Below, one piece after another: positions 27,501 to 38,433 of a DNA stretch of 64,000 nucleotides. The notes under the pieces are model-generated. The model had not been told where the DNA came from. It was given only the letters and a program-made list of their open reading frames with translations, and did not search any database. Both the position numbers and the translations under genes were made by a program. The stretch is from Certhia americana (Eukaryota; Chordata; Aves; Passeriformes; Certhiidae), in contig CM031870.1 in NCBI GenBank assembly GCA_018697195.1, positions 10,800,198 through 10,864,197 of the forward strand, read 5' to 3'. The stretch's first letter is position 1. Every line of letters begins with the position of its first letter.

Positions 27501-30500
27501 TTTTCCCCCCTGGTGGCAACAATTCTAGATAATTCTCATAGCTAAGAGTGCAGGAGTGGCTCCTACAGCACATTGAACCATGCCAAGAGTCTGTTGCTTA
27601 AACAGTTTCCTCACACCAGAAGGCACAGAGGCATTTTTGTCACTTGCACAGCAGTTGCCATTAGGAAGTCAATGTTTGCCAACATATCAACCCAGTAGGC
27701 TGCAATTGTTCCATATGCTTAGAATATGGAATTTCTGTGGTAACCGTCAAATATCCAAGTGCTAATAGTGACTGTTCTCCAAATATTGTTATTTTGGCTC
27801 CTTTCTCAGAGCCAAGAAGGAAATGGACTTCTCACCCCACTCTTTTTCACTCCCATCCCCCACTGCTTTCCAGTAAAATTCTCTTCTGTTTTCTTTAACA
27901 GTGTTAATGATAAAGCAATTCTATTTTTCCCTGTTGTCACATGTTGTATCATGTCCACTTTTAACAAGACAACAATCACTTTGCTTCTAGGGTATGGGGG
28001 AAGAAATCAATGTGTATTTTTCCTGATACTCAAGTGATAGTATGTGATGAACAGATAAGACCTAAATTGCTTGGCTTTGCCAGGAAAGAGCACATTATGT
28101 CAAAAGCAACGCAAGTATCCAACATTTCCCAGCTGAATATAGAAGATTTTAGTGTTTAGCCTTATAGAGATGAAACATCTGTAAAGGGTTTCCACTTCAT
28201 AGCTCCAGATCATACATACTAATCTTTGACACACTAATATTAGTATTCCAGTATCACAGCTAATTTGAAGATCACTGTTCTGAGAGTTTGACTTAGAAAG
28301 AGGCCTGACAGCAACAAAATCAAGTTGTTGAAGGCAGCATGGCCTCATGGCCTTGCAGGGAAGACTGAAGGAACTCAGCTTCTCAGAGGTGTGTGTCTGC
28401 TTACAGATACTTGCTTTTCAAGAGATGGGAACTGCAGTGAAATCTAAATGAGCTCAGATGAGTTCCCGTTATTCTGCACAGATGTGAACTGGTCCCTCAC
28501 AGGCAGCACTATGGTCAGAATCTGAACTCACAATATTTGCTTTTCTACAAAATGACCAGAACCTTCTTACTGATATTAAACCACCAAATTTTAATTCTAT
28601 TTACTTGCATGTTTCCCTTATTATCTGTGTATCAGATTTGTTGAGTTTTGTATTTGCTCTCCTTCTTCCCAGAGGTAAGCTGTTCAACTTAAATTTTGAG
28701 CACAGATTGCAAAAACATTCCCACTGGACTTACAGACAAGTAATGCTCTTAATTAGAGACAAGCAAACTGATTCAAACCAAACACAAACCAGTCTAGACT
28801 TCTGACCAAAGTTTGAAGGGAACTTCCTAATTATCAAAGAAAATAATTTTCTGCCCAAAAGCCCTCAGTTTTGTTTGTCCTCTCTGACCTCTCACTTATT
28901 TTGGGAACCATTTCTCTTTCTGACACACTGTAGACAGAACACCCAACTACTTTGTTCATTAATATCTTAAAAAGATAATTATTGTGATATAAGGTTGGAT
29001 GTTCCCTGGATCACTGATTAGCAGTCACTGTCAAAAGCATTCTGGACATTTAAATTTCTCTGAAGTTATGTTCACCCATACATTCTTGATATTTATCTAA
29101 ATGTTCAATCTTGTGCTGACTCATCCTCCCGGCCCTATCACAAAGGATTTAAGTGATAATAATAGGGAAAACAACTCCCTTCTATTAAAGTGTTTGTTTT
29201 TAGTATCACATCAAATGCTGGAAAAGCTCCTGACACTGTCTCTCACTTCCTTGAAGCTTGAGGTTTGCAAGAGAAGATGTGGGATTTAAATACAGGGACT
29301 ATTATGTACCATGTAAAACATGCCAGACCTTTTAGGAATGCGGTAACTGAATGAAGACATGCTAATAAACATACAGAGACTAAAAGAATAAAACATTTTG
29401 AAATTCTCTTTCCCTTTCTGGCCATGTAAAATAATATTAAATGGCTTGGGATGGTGGGCAGAGAAAGCTGGAATTGTGCATCACAACGGAACAGCACAAT
29501 GGATGCCAAAACCTTGCACACAGTTTCCACCCTCTTCTCACTGTTTGACCTTGAGTCTCCCTGCCTCCTTCCTCTGGGAGAAAGACTGTCAGTCTTTTCT
29601 AAGCCACTTCAAGATCTGCCTAGGAAAATTGTTATTATGTAATTTCCATTCGTTGAAATACAAGCAAAATCAAAATAACCATCAATGTCAGATTATAGTT
29701 TTATAGCATGACAACACAAATAATGTTTGCACTCTCTGTAACATAAACCCATAAATCCTCAGTGGATTAACCTTTCAGAAACCTTTGCCAACTGTTCCTG
29801 CCACTACAGCACAATTCAAAATCTCAAGCTGCCAAAAAGCTCTGTTGCTGTTTTCAGAATGCTGCAATCAATCATGGTTTGGAAGGGAAGATGTGAGTAG
29901 ATTAAGCAGACACAGAAATGTTAACTTTAGAAGTAAGCTTTTAACTTCAGTTTTTACTGGAAAGAACCAAACATAACTCAGAAATCTGAGAAGCTTCCTC
30001 AATTTCCTCTGCTTGAGTGGATGATCATTTCAGGTTCATTGGACTCTTCAGCCCATCACACAAATGTATCTGTCCTACAGTACCTCTTGTGCTTTGGAGG
30101 TGTGAAACCAGCACAAAACCCAAATGCATGAGATGAGAACTGCCCCTGCAAAAGCTTCAGCTTTCTTTCAGCTGTATAAATTCCTCTAGAAGAGCACACA
30201 TTCAGAAATGCTCTGATCAGTGCTTGCTGATGCTATGTCTGAACCCTCCCCCTTTATTTAAATTAGTGAGCCAGCAATGTAATTGTACCCCAACAAGCTG
30301 CAGTAACTGCCCAAGAGCTGTAGAAGTAGTCCAGCTAGGCCTCTCATGCCAGAGGAAACTTCCCAGAGGAATTTCCTGCAATCTTGTTGTGTTTTATTTT
30401 TATAAATCTACTGATTTTCCTCTGTGTTTCATGGCTCTATGGAGCAAGAAGGATTACAGCCCAAATCTCTGTGTAAGTGTATGCTTTCTATTATTTATGT

Positions 30501-32281
30501 TATGCATAATATCTGTGCAATATATGCACACACACCAATACTAGAATTTGTCTTTCTAATTTTTGTATAGAGAAAATCTGCATATACCTGTTAATCTACA
30601 CACACAGGCCTGTTAGACAGGGCTCTGTGAACATCAATATAAGTTAATTACTCTTAGGCGATGATATTCCTATAACTGAAGGTATTTTCTTTTTCAGATA
30701 TAAATACAGTATTTTCTTGTTTAAAGTACACATGGGCTCTCCATAGCTTCATCAACTTTTTATTTTCTTTTCTCCCTAGGGCAGAATGCATGAATGCCAC
30801 TGTCATAAAAATGAATGGAAAGGAAAAAGAAAACAAACCAAACCTAATTCCAGCCTGGTCAGACTAATGATGTCCGTGATATTAAATGAAACCAGAGGAG
30901 TTAACATGCAAAGGTGATCAGCACTAAAATGAAATCCAGCTCCTGAACCCCTTGTATAAGGCTTTCACCAGAGATTCACTACAGATCCACTCCTAAAGTG
31001 GGCTGGGGGATGACAGCAGAGCTGAGGCTCATGACATACAGCCTGAGAGCCACTGCTATAGGCTTTTCTGACAGTTTTGAATATCTAATTTCTAGACTGT
31101 GTGAAATGGGGAAATTGCATATGTTTACTTGTCTCATGGAGGGATCACACAGCTAAATGTGCTCAGATAATTTATTCTGATTATAAATGAACATCCTATA
31201 ACACCCATTGAGTGAAAAAAAAAACCCAACAAAACCACACCACAACAATTACAATCTGTGAATTAATGATGTGAAAACTACAACATTCATGATAAACTTT
31301 TCACCTTAGAGGCATCCAAAATTTGCAGTCTCTTATTTGCTCCATTTTAATACCAAGAAAATGTCATGGACTTGAAAGGAATCAGAGGTTCTGTAGGTCC
31401 TGCTTTAGCAACCAGTGTACATACAGAGCTGATCCCAAGGAACTCATTCCTGCTGGGATCTCCAGACACTGAGCCACACTGCCTGGAGCCACGGGTGATA
31501 CCTAAACCTGGAGGGCTCAGTCAGTCTGCTCAAGTGTTTCAGCAGAAGCTGGTGCCTGTGCATTCCCTGGATACCACAGTCCCCTCCCATATCAATCTAA
31601 TGGATGTATCCTGTGTCACGGCAGAATATACAATATACAGCTTGCTGTAACTAATAACAGCTAGATAACCCTCCACATTTATATAAACCATGTGTATTTG
31701 CTTTAAAATTCTCCTAAGATCAAAGAAATAGCAAAGCTACTATCTACCAAACTTCATGCATTTCTTGTTTTCAATGCCCTAATGACAATCCTTGCATCTG
31801 TGGATGCAAGATTTCTTACAAATTATTTCACTGTATTACCAATTCATTTTTTAGCCTCTGGGTGTGTTTCCATTCTGCTCTGGGAGGTTCTGGAGGCTGT
31901 GGATGGAGTTTGAGAATGGTTCTGCCTAGTTGTCAAGATCCAAACAGCAGGTTCAAATGCCTATCACAGATACATGTACCACACCCAAGGAGCTGTGGCA
32001 GGGATGACCTGATGCATTCGTAGTCAAAAGGAATAACCTTTGCATTACAGTACCTAGCACTTATTGTTGCTGTCAGGCACTTCTGTACTGATTTACCAGC
32101 ACTCAGCTTTGATGGGGGTGGAGGAATTTGTTTCTCTCTGAGTAGGAACAAGAGTAAGCCTGAGCTTACAAACATTGATCCAAAACACAGTCACAAAAGG
32201 CACAGGAGAAAGACAGAGTACTAATTCAACCTACATCCCTTGCTAGGAAATAGTTTTTAAGGCTGAAAACAAACTACAGTC
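24579..32281. other. long unique non-coding region
   Basis: About 7.7 kb of AT-rich sequence, especially AT-rich at 25950-26950. No gene, RNA or repeat family was recognised. It includes a small 18-bp direct repeat near 25578. Frames reach 131 codons (25567-25962, minus) but none looks like protein. Confidence 0.5.
25578..25629. repeat. 18-bp perfect direct repeat
   Basis: CCTTAATACTATTACAAT occurs at 25578-25595 and again at 25612-25629, 34 bases apart start to start. This looks like a local tandem duplication in AT-rich DNA. No mobile-element feature flanks it. Confidence 0.9.
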
Positions 32282-32381
32282 NNNNNNNNNNNNNNNNNNN
32301 NNNNNNNNNNNNNNNNNNNNNNNNNNNNNNNNNNNNNNNNNNNNNNNNNNNNNNNNNNNNNNNNNNNNNNNNNNNNNNNNN
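32282..32381. other. assembly gap (100 N)
   Basis: Exactly 100 consecutive N, the conventional placeholder for a gap of unknown size. The right edge starts directly in an A-rich tract, which may be why assembly failed here. The two minus-strand frames that cross it are artefacts. Confidence 0.99.
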
Positions 32382-32394
32382 AAAAAAAAACAAA

Positions 32395-32429
<35 letters not shown>

Positions 32430-32444
32430 AAAGAGAGAGAGAGA
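32382..32444. repeat. A-rich tract plus (GA)n
   Basis: Nine A, then short interruptions, then an unbroken 32-base A run at 32397-32428, followed by a GA repeat at about 32432-32444. It directly abuts the assembly gap. It could be the tail of a retroposed sequence hidden in the gap or a plain microsatellite. Confidence 0.9.
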
Positions 32445-33809
32445 AGGTCTTTCTTAGCTGAAAACCAAAGGAGGAGCTAAATCTACTCACTGCCAAATGG
32501 CTGCTCTAGGACTGCAGTGGTTTGTACTGAAGGGCGCAGAGAACTCCCTGCAGAAATTCATGTTGGGAGGCTTAAGGAGGAGGAAATTAGTTTAGGGAAA
32601 CAACTTTGTATTTGGTGAACTAAATCATCTGGAGCTGATTTGAAACACCAAACCTCCCTGCTGACTGATGGAGTGGGAGTGGGGATTCCAGTGGGGAACA
32701 CAGAGCTGCCACCGGAAATGGTGAATTCAGGTCATACTTATGTATTACTATAGTCATAAGTTTCAAACAATTTTTCAGGAGCTTCAGGTCTAATTTCATG
32801 GTTTCAGTGGTTTAAGAGGCAGGTAAGGAAGACTCAGGGACAGACTCTGCATCACCCACTCTTCAGTGGTTCTCTACTTTTTAAAGGCTTATAAGTAAAT
32901 TTCCACATCTAATTTTTAATTAGTCATATTAAATTACTTTTGAAACTGTCTTCTATGAAGACAGAAATATGCTATCATTTCTATAAAATTAAACCTGTTC
33001 TTAGCAACCCTGAATATCTTTATTTCCCAACTGTGCAGTTGCAGAATTACTCCATCCAAGACCTTCCTCCCAAAAAACCCACTCTGATTTCCACCACCTT
33101 GCTGTACACAGTGTAATTGTTTGCACTGATTCTTTACCTGTCTTATCTTGCAGTCTTACTTACTCCTATGCAATCCTAATATCTGTAAGCAAGAACATGA
33201 GTTAGACTCACAAGAATTTATATGGATGCACATATGACAAAGTAGGAAAATATGGAGCTCTTTAAAAGCGACTTTGACCCACCTGTGCAGTTACAGAACC
33301 ATGGGCTCCCTGGGGAAGACATAGCAGGAAGGTCCCTGAGTGGCACTGCTGCACAGCCAGCTCTTTAAAGTGCTGCAATCCTTTTGGCACACCACAAACA
33401 CCATCCTGTCTCTCCAGGTGCAGCTCCTTTTTATCTCTTTAATTCAGGGCACATTCCTGAAGATTTATTTTTTACTGCCTGCACTGTTTCATTTGAAAGT
33501 TACCCAGGATAGTCTGAAACACATGCCAAATCCAGATTCGGTAAGTAAAACTGGAGCAAAAAGAAAAAAATAGAACCCAAAATAGCAAAAACCCAAACCC
33601 CAAAAGAAAACATCTTGGTCATATGAGCATAGATTATAATAAAGAACTGAATTACTGGATAAATGAATGAATATAGCTATTTGGTGGAGAAATCAACACA
33701 GCTTTTTCCATGACCCTGAAAGCTACTGCTGCTCATAGCTCCTTGCTAAGAGTTCTTACCAACACAAAGAAAAAGCACAGGGTGTCCTGATTCGGCCTTG
33801 ATTGGCCAT
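32445..33809. other. unique non-coding DNA, nothing recognised
   Basis: AT-rich sequence with no gene-like frame longer than 77 codons and no recognised repeat. Confidence 0.5.
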
Positions 33810-34338
33810 TTTTTTAATATTGACACATGATTAAACTGATGAAAAGGGTGGATATGCCTTTGTGGATACACATTTTAAGATGAAATCTCGGGAATAGCTC
33901 TCTTTCTTTTCCAGTCTGAGTAGATGCAACAGACCCTCCTGGCCTCTCTTTGTGGCCAGGCTGGGTGGGGTTCCCTCTCCCCAAGTCCCGGCAGCCGGTG
34001 GCTGGCTGTGGGGCAGGCTGTGGAGCCCCAGGAGCAGCCATGGCCCAGGCCAATCTAGCTCTGCTGTGGCCCGTGTGGCCCCACGGCTGCCGGGCAGTGG
34101 GAAGGGGAGGAAATCAGCCCCTGGCATATCACAGCTGAACCCTGGCCCAGCTGGTAAGGTCCTAGCCACCCCTCCTCTCACAGCACGGCCACTTCATCGT
34201 AAATGGCTCTGGCCCCAGCCCTGCAGCCTGTGCAGAGAGGGGCTGGAAGGCCCAGCATGGCCTGCAATCCATCACAGGACTGCTTTGGCCCAGCCACTGC
34301 CCTTGGCTTTGTATGCCTCAGGTGAGATGTTAACTCTT
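33810..34338 (-). mobile_element. GC-rich block beside LTR, possible retroviral internal remnant
   Basis: This block is much richer in G and C than the region as a whole, above all at 33940-34320, and stops exactly where the LTR at 34339 begins. In LTR orientation it lies downstream of the LTR, where the leader of a provirus would be. I see no tRNA primer-binding site (TGG start) directly after the LTR, so the link is weak. A 189-codon frame at 33952-34521 runs through both block and LTR and looks like a chance frame in GC-rich DNA. The block could instead be an unrelated GC-rich repeat. Confidence 0.3.
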
Positions 34339-35030
34339 TGTCCTGGTTTTGGGCAAGTTTGGGGAGAAACTCCCAAAGGGGCCCCTTCAGAGAGCAAACC
34401 CCCACGGCCCCTCCCCACTCCCACCGGTTCGGGAAGGATTCCTTGGAGAGAAGTGGAAAAAACCTGTTTATTTAACAGACAGAGCACCCCCCACACACAA
34501 GATGAACAATCACCGCTCTGATGAGATAACAAATTCAGAAAGTCTCTCTATGAGGAGTGGTCGCTCTGTTGATCTCTCCAGCGCTGTGCAGACTGCTGCA
34601 GGCCACAGAGTGCAGACTCTCGGTGTTTCACAGGTCCCAGTCCAGAGCAGGCTTGAATGATTTCATGAAAGGAGAGAGGGAAAGAAAAGCAGTCCAGAGG
34701 AATCTTGGACTGTCTAGCTAAACTAACTAAAGAGCTAAGCAGAAGCAAGAGCAAGCAAAGCAGCAAAGCAGAAGCAAAAGCAGCAGCAAAAGCAGCAGCA
34801 AAAAGCAGCACACTGTGTTTGTGTCCCTCCAGCTATTATCTGCATGCTGATAATAAAACCAAACCAAAACTTCCCCGAGCCAGTCTTGAAGAACATATCC
34901 AGCCCAAATAGAACAGACGACTGGGGATACCAGCCTCACAAGATCACCCCAGGATACTCTTTCAGTGCACAGAAGAGACCTGCAGGCCTCATTCCTCTCT
35001 TGAGTGACAGAAAAGGACAGAGTGAGGACA
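34339..35030 (-). mobile_element. endogenous retrovirus LTR (passerine type)
   Basis: A minus-strand LTR of 692 bp. It starts TGTCCT (34339-34344) and ends AGGACA (35025-35030), a perfect 6-bp terminal inverted repeat. The minus-strand AATAAA signal is at 34467-34472, and the R/U5 part reads through CTTCTCTCCAAGGAAT and a GC-rich stretch to ..CCAAAACCAGGACA, a pattern I associate with passerine LTRs. In LTR orientation, U3 contains a CTGCTTTTG-type repeat and a TTTTATTATC stretch. No target-site duplication is seen (left flank ..CTCTT, right flank CATAA..), which fits a truncated provirus or a recombined element better than a simple solo LTR. Confidence 0.82.
34740..34810. repeat. AGCAAA/AGCAGCA imperfect repeat within LTR
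   Basis: About 70 bases of purine-rich AAGCAG, AGCAAA and CAGCAGCAAA units on the plus strand. In LTR orientation this is a CTGCTTTTG array in U3. It creates Lys/Ala and Leu-rich runs in chance frames. Copy number may vary between individuals. Confidence 0.9.
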
Positions 35031-35814
35031 CATAAAAAAACCAACATTAAGGTCAGTCAAGAAGGAGTAAGGTCCCAGTTGGAAGGAGTATGAGGAGATG
35101 TCTTATTTTTAGGCTGAAATTCTCTTGTAAGCTATAGCGATGGACTACAATATATTTATATATCCCTTTTAGATCATGAAGAAGTATGGGGAAGATGGAA
35201 TGTTCAAACTGTAGACCTGAGCAAAGGCATTTAGTACTAAAGTAAGCAAATGTTGAAGTGGCTGTGATCCTCTAAGAAGTTTGAACAGCGAGAGAGAGAT
35301 GAGTGATGAAGACCTCTTCTGTCCTGAGAGAAGAAGAAGAGAATCTCTGTTCCCCAAGATGAAGATTATCTTAAAGATAGATAAAAAGAACCTTTGCTTT
35401 TGAATAGTTCATCCTTAAAAATAAAACCCCATAAGTTGGCATGGCCCATAAGCACACCTGTGAGAAGGCTGTGAAAGTAGGAGGAATTTCATGAATGCAG
35501 ATTTCTGGGCGGCTGCTGTTAGTGGAGAATCCTCCATAGCAGTGAGAGATGCTTCTCTCCCTAAGTGAACTGAAGAAAGACTATTCTAGAGGTGGAAAAC
35601 TGACTGAGAATATTTGTGTGTTGTTTCTGTACATTGTCAGTACAGTCAGGAAGGAAAGAAGATGTGAGGGAAGAGAGGAGAAGTGTTCTGAACATTTTAT
35701 TCTGATTTTTATTGGTTTTTTAGTTCTGTTAATATGTTTTCTTTATACCTTTCAAAGTTTACGCCAGCTTTGCTCTTACTCAGGAAATCTCATATTGGCA
35801 AACCAAAACCACTA
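35031..35814. other. unique non-coding DNA, nothing recognised
   Basis: AT-rich and purine-rich sequence between the LTR and the old CR1. No recognised gene or repeat; the CR1 may start a little before 35815. Confidence 0.45.
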
Positions 35815-36760
35815 CACAGGGGTAAGGGAGTTTGAGCTGATAAAGTCTATTTGTATTTTGAGAAGATATCTGACAAGGTTCCTCATCAAAGACTTTTAAA
35901 GAAGCTGTGCTGTCATGAAACATGAGGGAATGTTCTGTCACAGATAAAGGGGTGGTTGAAAGACAGGGGCAAACAGCAGAGCAGCTTTCCCAGTGGAGGA
36001 CATCACTGGGGATCCCCAGGTACCCAAATCAATCCTGCCCAAAACAGAACTTTCAAAGGGCACCAACAGTGAGCAATTACCTCACAAAGTCTTCTCAGGA
36101 TACCAAGTTTTCCAAAGTAAAACTATTTTTTCCAGGGAACTTGAAAGCCACCTGTGGAGAGGTGCAGGAGGCTCTTGTGATACTGAAAGGCAAATCAGTT
36201 CCTATACTGATACACATAACACAATGCATATAGGAAAAACTGCTCAGGTTTGCATACACAGAAATAGGTTCTGAACTGTCCATTGCTGAGAAAGAGACCT
36301 CAAATTAAGAGAAATTGGTTTGGGGAAAGTGGCAGCCCACTTCTCAGTCACATTCCAAAAAGAATTCAGTAAAAACAGACAGAGAATGTACCACATGTTT
36401 TCAAAAGTACAGCTTCCACACAGAGAACTGTCATTCAGCTTGACTGCCATGATCCTACAGAAGAGGTGAAGGAAGAGATATGACAGAAGTCTATAAAATC
36501 ATGACTAGTACAGAGAAAGAGCTAACAAAGGAAGCCAACAGCTGCTCCATCTCTATTCTGCTGCAGGAGGAAGGGACAGCAATAGCAAAAAGGCATGTTT
36601 TAGAGAAGCAGAAGGAGGTATTACTCCCCAGAATATGTAAATCTTCTGGGATAGTAATTATATATATTAGTTCAAATACCAGTTAGAGAAATTACTGGAA
36701 GAAAAAGTCACAACAATTTGTAAAAACAAAGGAAAACATTAAGCCAGAAGTAAGCAGAAG
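35815..36760 (+). mobile_element. old, highly diverged CR1 LINE fragment
   Basis: Degenerate CR1 of the type abundant in turtles and crocodilians. The order is right over about 950 bases. At 35866-36020 is a reverse-transcriptase stretch equivalent to the FDKVPH...W-K-WL-R region, broken by stop codons and frameshifts. Near 36096 is a GATACCAAGTTTTCCAAAGT block, near 36163 TGCAGGAGGCTCTTGTGA, and near 36214 CACAATGCATATAGGAAAAA. Near 36477 is GATATGACAGAAGTCTATAA with AATCATGA directly after it. The 3' untranslated remnant continues to about 36760. The frames at 35549-35899 and 36480-36686 are pieces of it. It is clearly non-functional. Edges are approximate. Confidence 0.75.
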
Positions 36761-38284
36761 AATATTCCAGGATGAATTTGCCTTGTTTCTGACTTTTCCT
36801 CTGGCACTAAGCTGGACTGTTGCTGGAATTCCAGCCTGCCTTCCTATAGCCCATTCTATAACGTTTCAGTGGGGAATATTTTACTGAGGACTTATACACT
36901 AGAGAAGAACATAAAGTTTTCTGACAGCATTTGCAGTTGTAGGAGGAATGAATCTGACTCCAAGAGTGATGACAGCAAGATTTGACTCTTTTTTCACCCT
37001 TACCCCTCTCCCTCTTCATTTGCTCAGGGTGTTGCTTTTAGTGCCAGAGCTTGAATGGAGCATCAAGTTCCTTCCTTGCTCACACCTCTGAAATCAGTGG
37101 GGTTCTGTGTTTGGAACAGAGGCTGAATTGGATGGACTGTGCTCCTCTGAAAATGATTAGGATAATTTATTACTTTTAGTAGCAGCATGATGTACAAAAC
37201 CTACACAGCTCTGCTCCTTAACTTTTGGAATTGTGCTGTTCTGTAATGTTGAGATCAGAACATAAAATGAACACTTAGCAGTTTAATTCACCATAAAGAA
37301 AGAACTTTATTGTCATGAAATGTTCTTGTTGGAAATGTTGTTTCTTCTTCATTTAGCAAAAATAACAATACCCCAAGGGGAATGTAAAGTTGTGAGAATA
37401 TAAGCTTCAGACTTAAATAAATAATGCAAACCAAAAATAGTTCTTTACGCTGATAGCCCAATTCCACAATGTACAGGTGTTATTGTTAATACTAATTTTA
37501 AGACCAAATCTGGATGATAATTCAGTGGCTCTTAAGAGTTCACATAAAACCAGATAATTGACATCCACAGGGTATCTGGTTGGTCTTTATCCAGTTCTTT
37601 CATTTTTTTGACTGGGCAGTAATGCCTGTTTTCCCTATCTGAAGGAAGTCTGATCAAGACAAAACAAAAATACAGCGTCTAGAAGACTGGATTCACACTT
37701 GTCTCAACTATGGTTTGTTGTTGAAGATTTGCCAGCACATGAATTGGGCCAGTAATTATATCAGCATTACCCTAAGGTTCATCTTGGAGTCAAGTCTCTC
37801 TTGTGTGAAACCATGGACACCAACAGAATCAATAATACAGTGCAAGTACTCAAAATCAGAGTATGATCTCAGTATGCTCACATCTGGATCTCTCTACTCA
37901 ATTATAATGAGAAATATTTCAGTGGTGTTTTTCTGGAATGTACCTGAAAAAATGCACTCAGTGTTATTTTAAGCTGCATTTTTTTTCATTTTTTCCTCTT
38001 GAATTTTCAAATGTGTGAAAAAGTCTGTGTTGTGCTAGTGGTTTTTATATCACAGCAGTATTTTTGCTACTGACCAGCAAAAAAGTTATTCTTCATATTA
38101 AAGTATTTCTTTTCAAACAACAAAGGAAGATGTTGTCTGCTTCTATTATGAGCAAATTAAGAGTAATGGCAAATGTTCAGCTTCATATGCTTATAGAAAC
38201 TCATTGTTCTCCTCTTATAACTGAGCCTTTTATTTTATAACAAACAAGGACAGTCATTGGTATTCCAGCACTGTGTTTGTCTAC
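36761..38284. other. unique non-coding DNA, nothing recognised
   Basis: AT-rich sequence with no gene-like frame and no repeat family that I recognise. Frames up to 85 codons look random. Confidence 0.5.
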
Positions 38285-38433
38285 CTTCTTAACTTCCACA
38301 GCATTCTTCTTAATTTATGTGAAACCTTCTGATAATCCTTGAAGGCCAAAATTAATTGCTGTCTGTTTTTCCAAACTCCTTTCGGGTCCAGATTCATAGC
38401 TCTGTGATAAAGATTCCTTGCCCTTCTTCTTGA
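38285..38433 (-). other. possible coding exon or pseudo-exon, unrecognised
   Basis: On the minus strand a 149-base segment follows TATATTTCAG (acceptor-like AG at 38435-38434, with a CTAAT branch-point-like motif about 20 bases upstream) and ends AAG before GTAGAC (donor-like GT at 38284-38283). In the open frame it encodes about 49 residues that are unusually rich in Arg, Lys, Gln, Asn and Tyr, including ARNLYHRAMNLDPKG, which resembles part of a tetratricopeptide helix, and KNRQQLILAFKDYQK. The other frames in this window are Ser/Leu/Cys-rich. The frame also stays open upstream of the acceptor to 38481 and has a stop inside the putative donor (TAG at 38283-38281). The polypyrimidine tract is weak. 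I cannot assign a protein, and it may be chance. Confidence 0.2.

Noticed and set aside
32243..32496. Two minus-strand frames with phenylalanine runs
   Set aside because: They translate the A tract and cross the N gap, so they are artefacts.
33952..34521. 189-codon open frame, the longest in the window
   Set aside because: It runs from a GC-rich block into an LTR on the opposite strand, has Pro/Gly/Ser/Ala-rich random composition, and frames of similar size overlap it on both strands.
36480..36686. 68-codon plus-strand frame with lysine-rich start
   Set aside because: It is part of the diverged CR1 LINE 3' region, not an independent gene.
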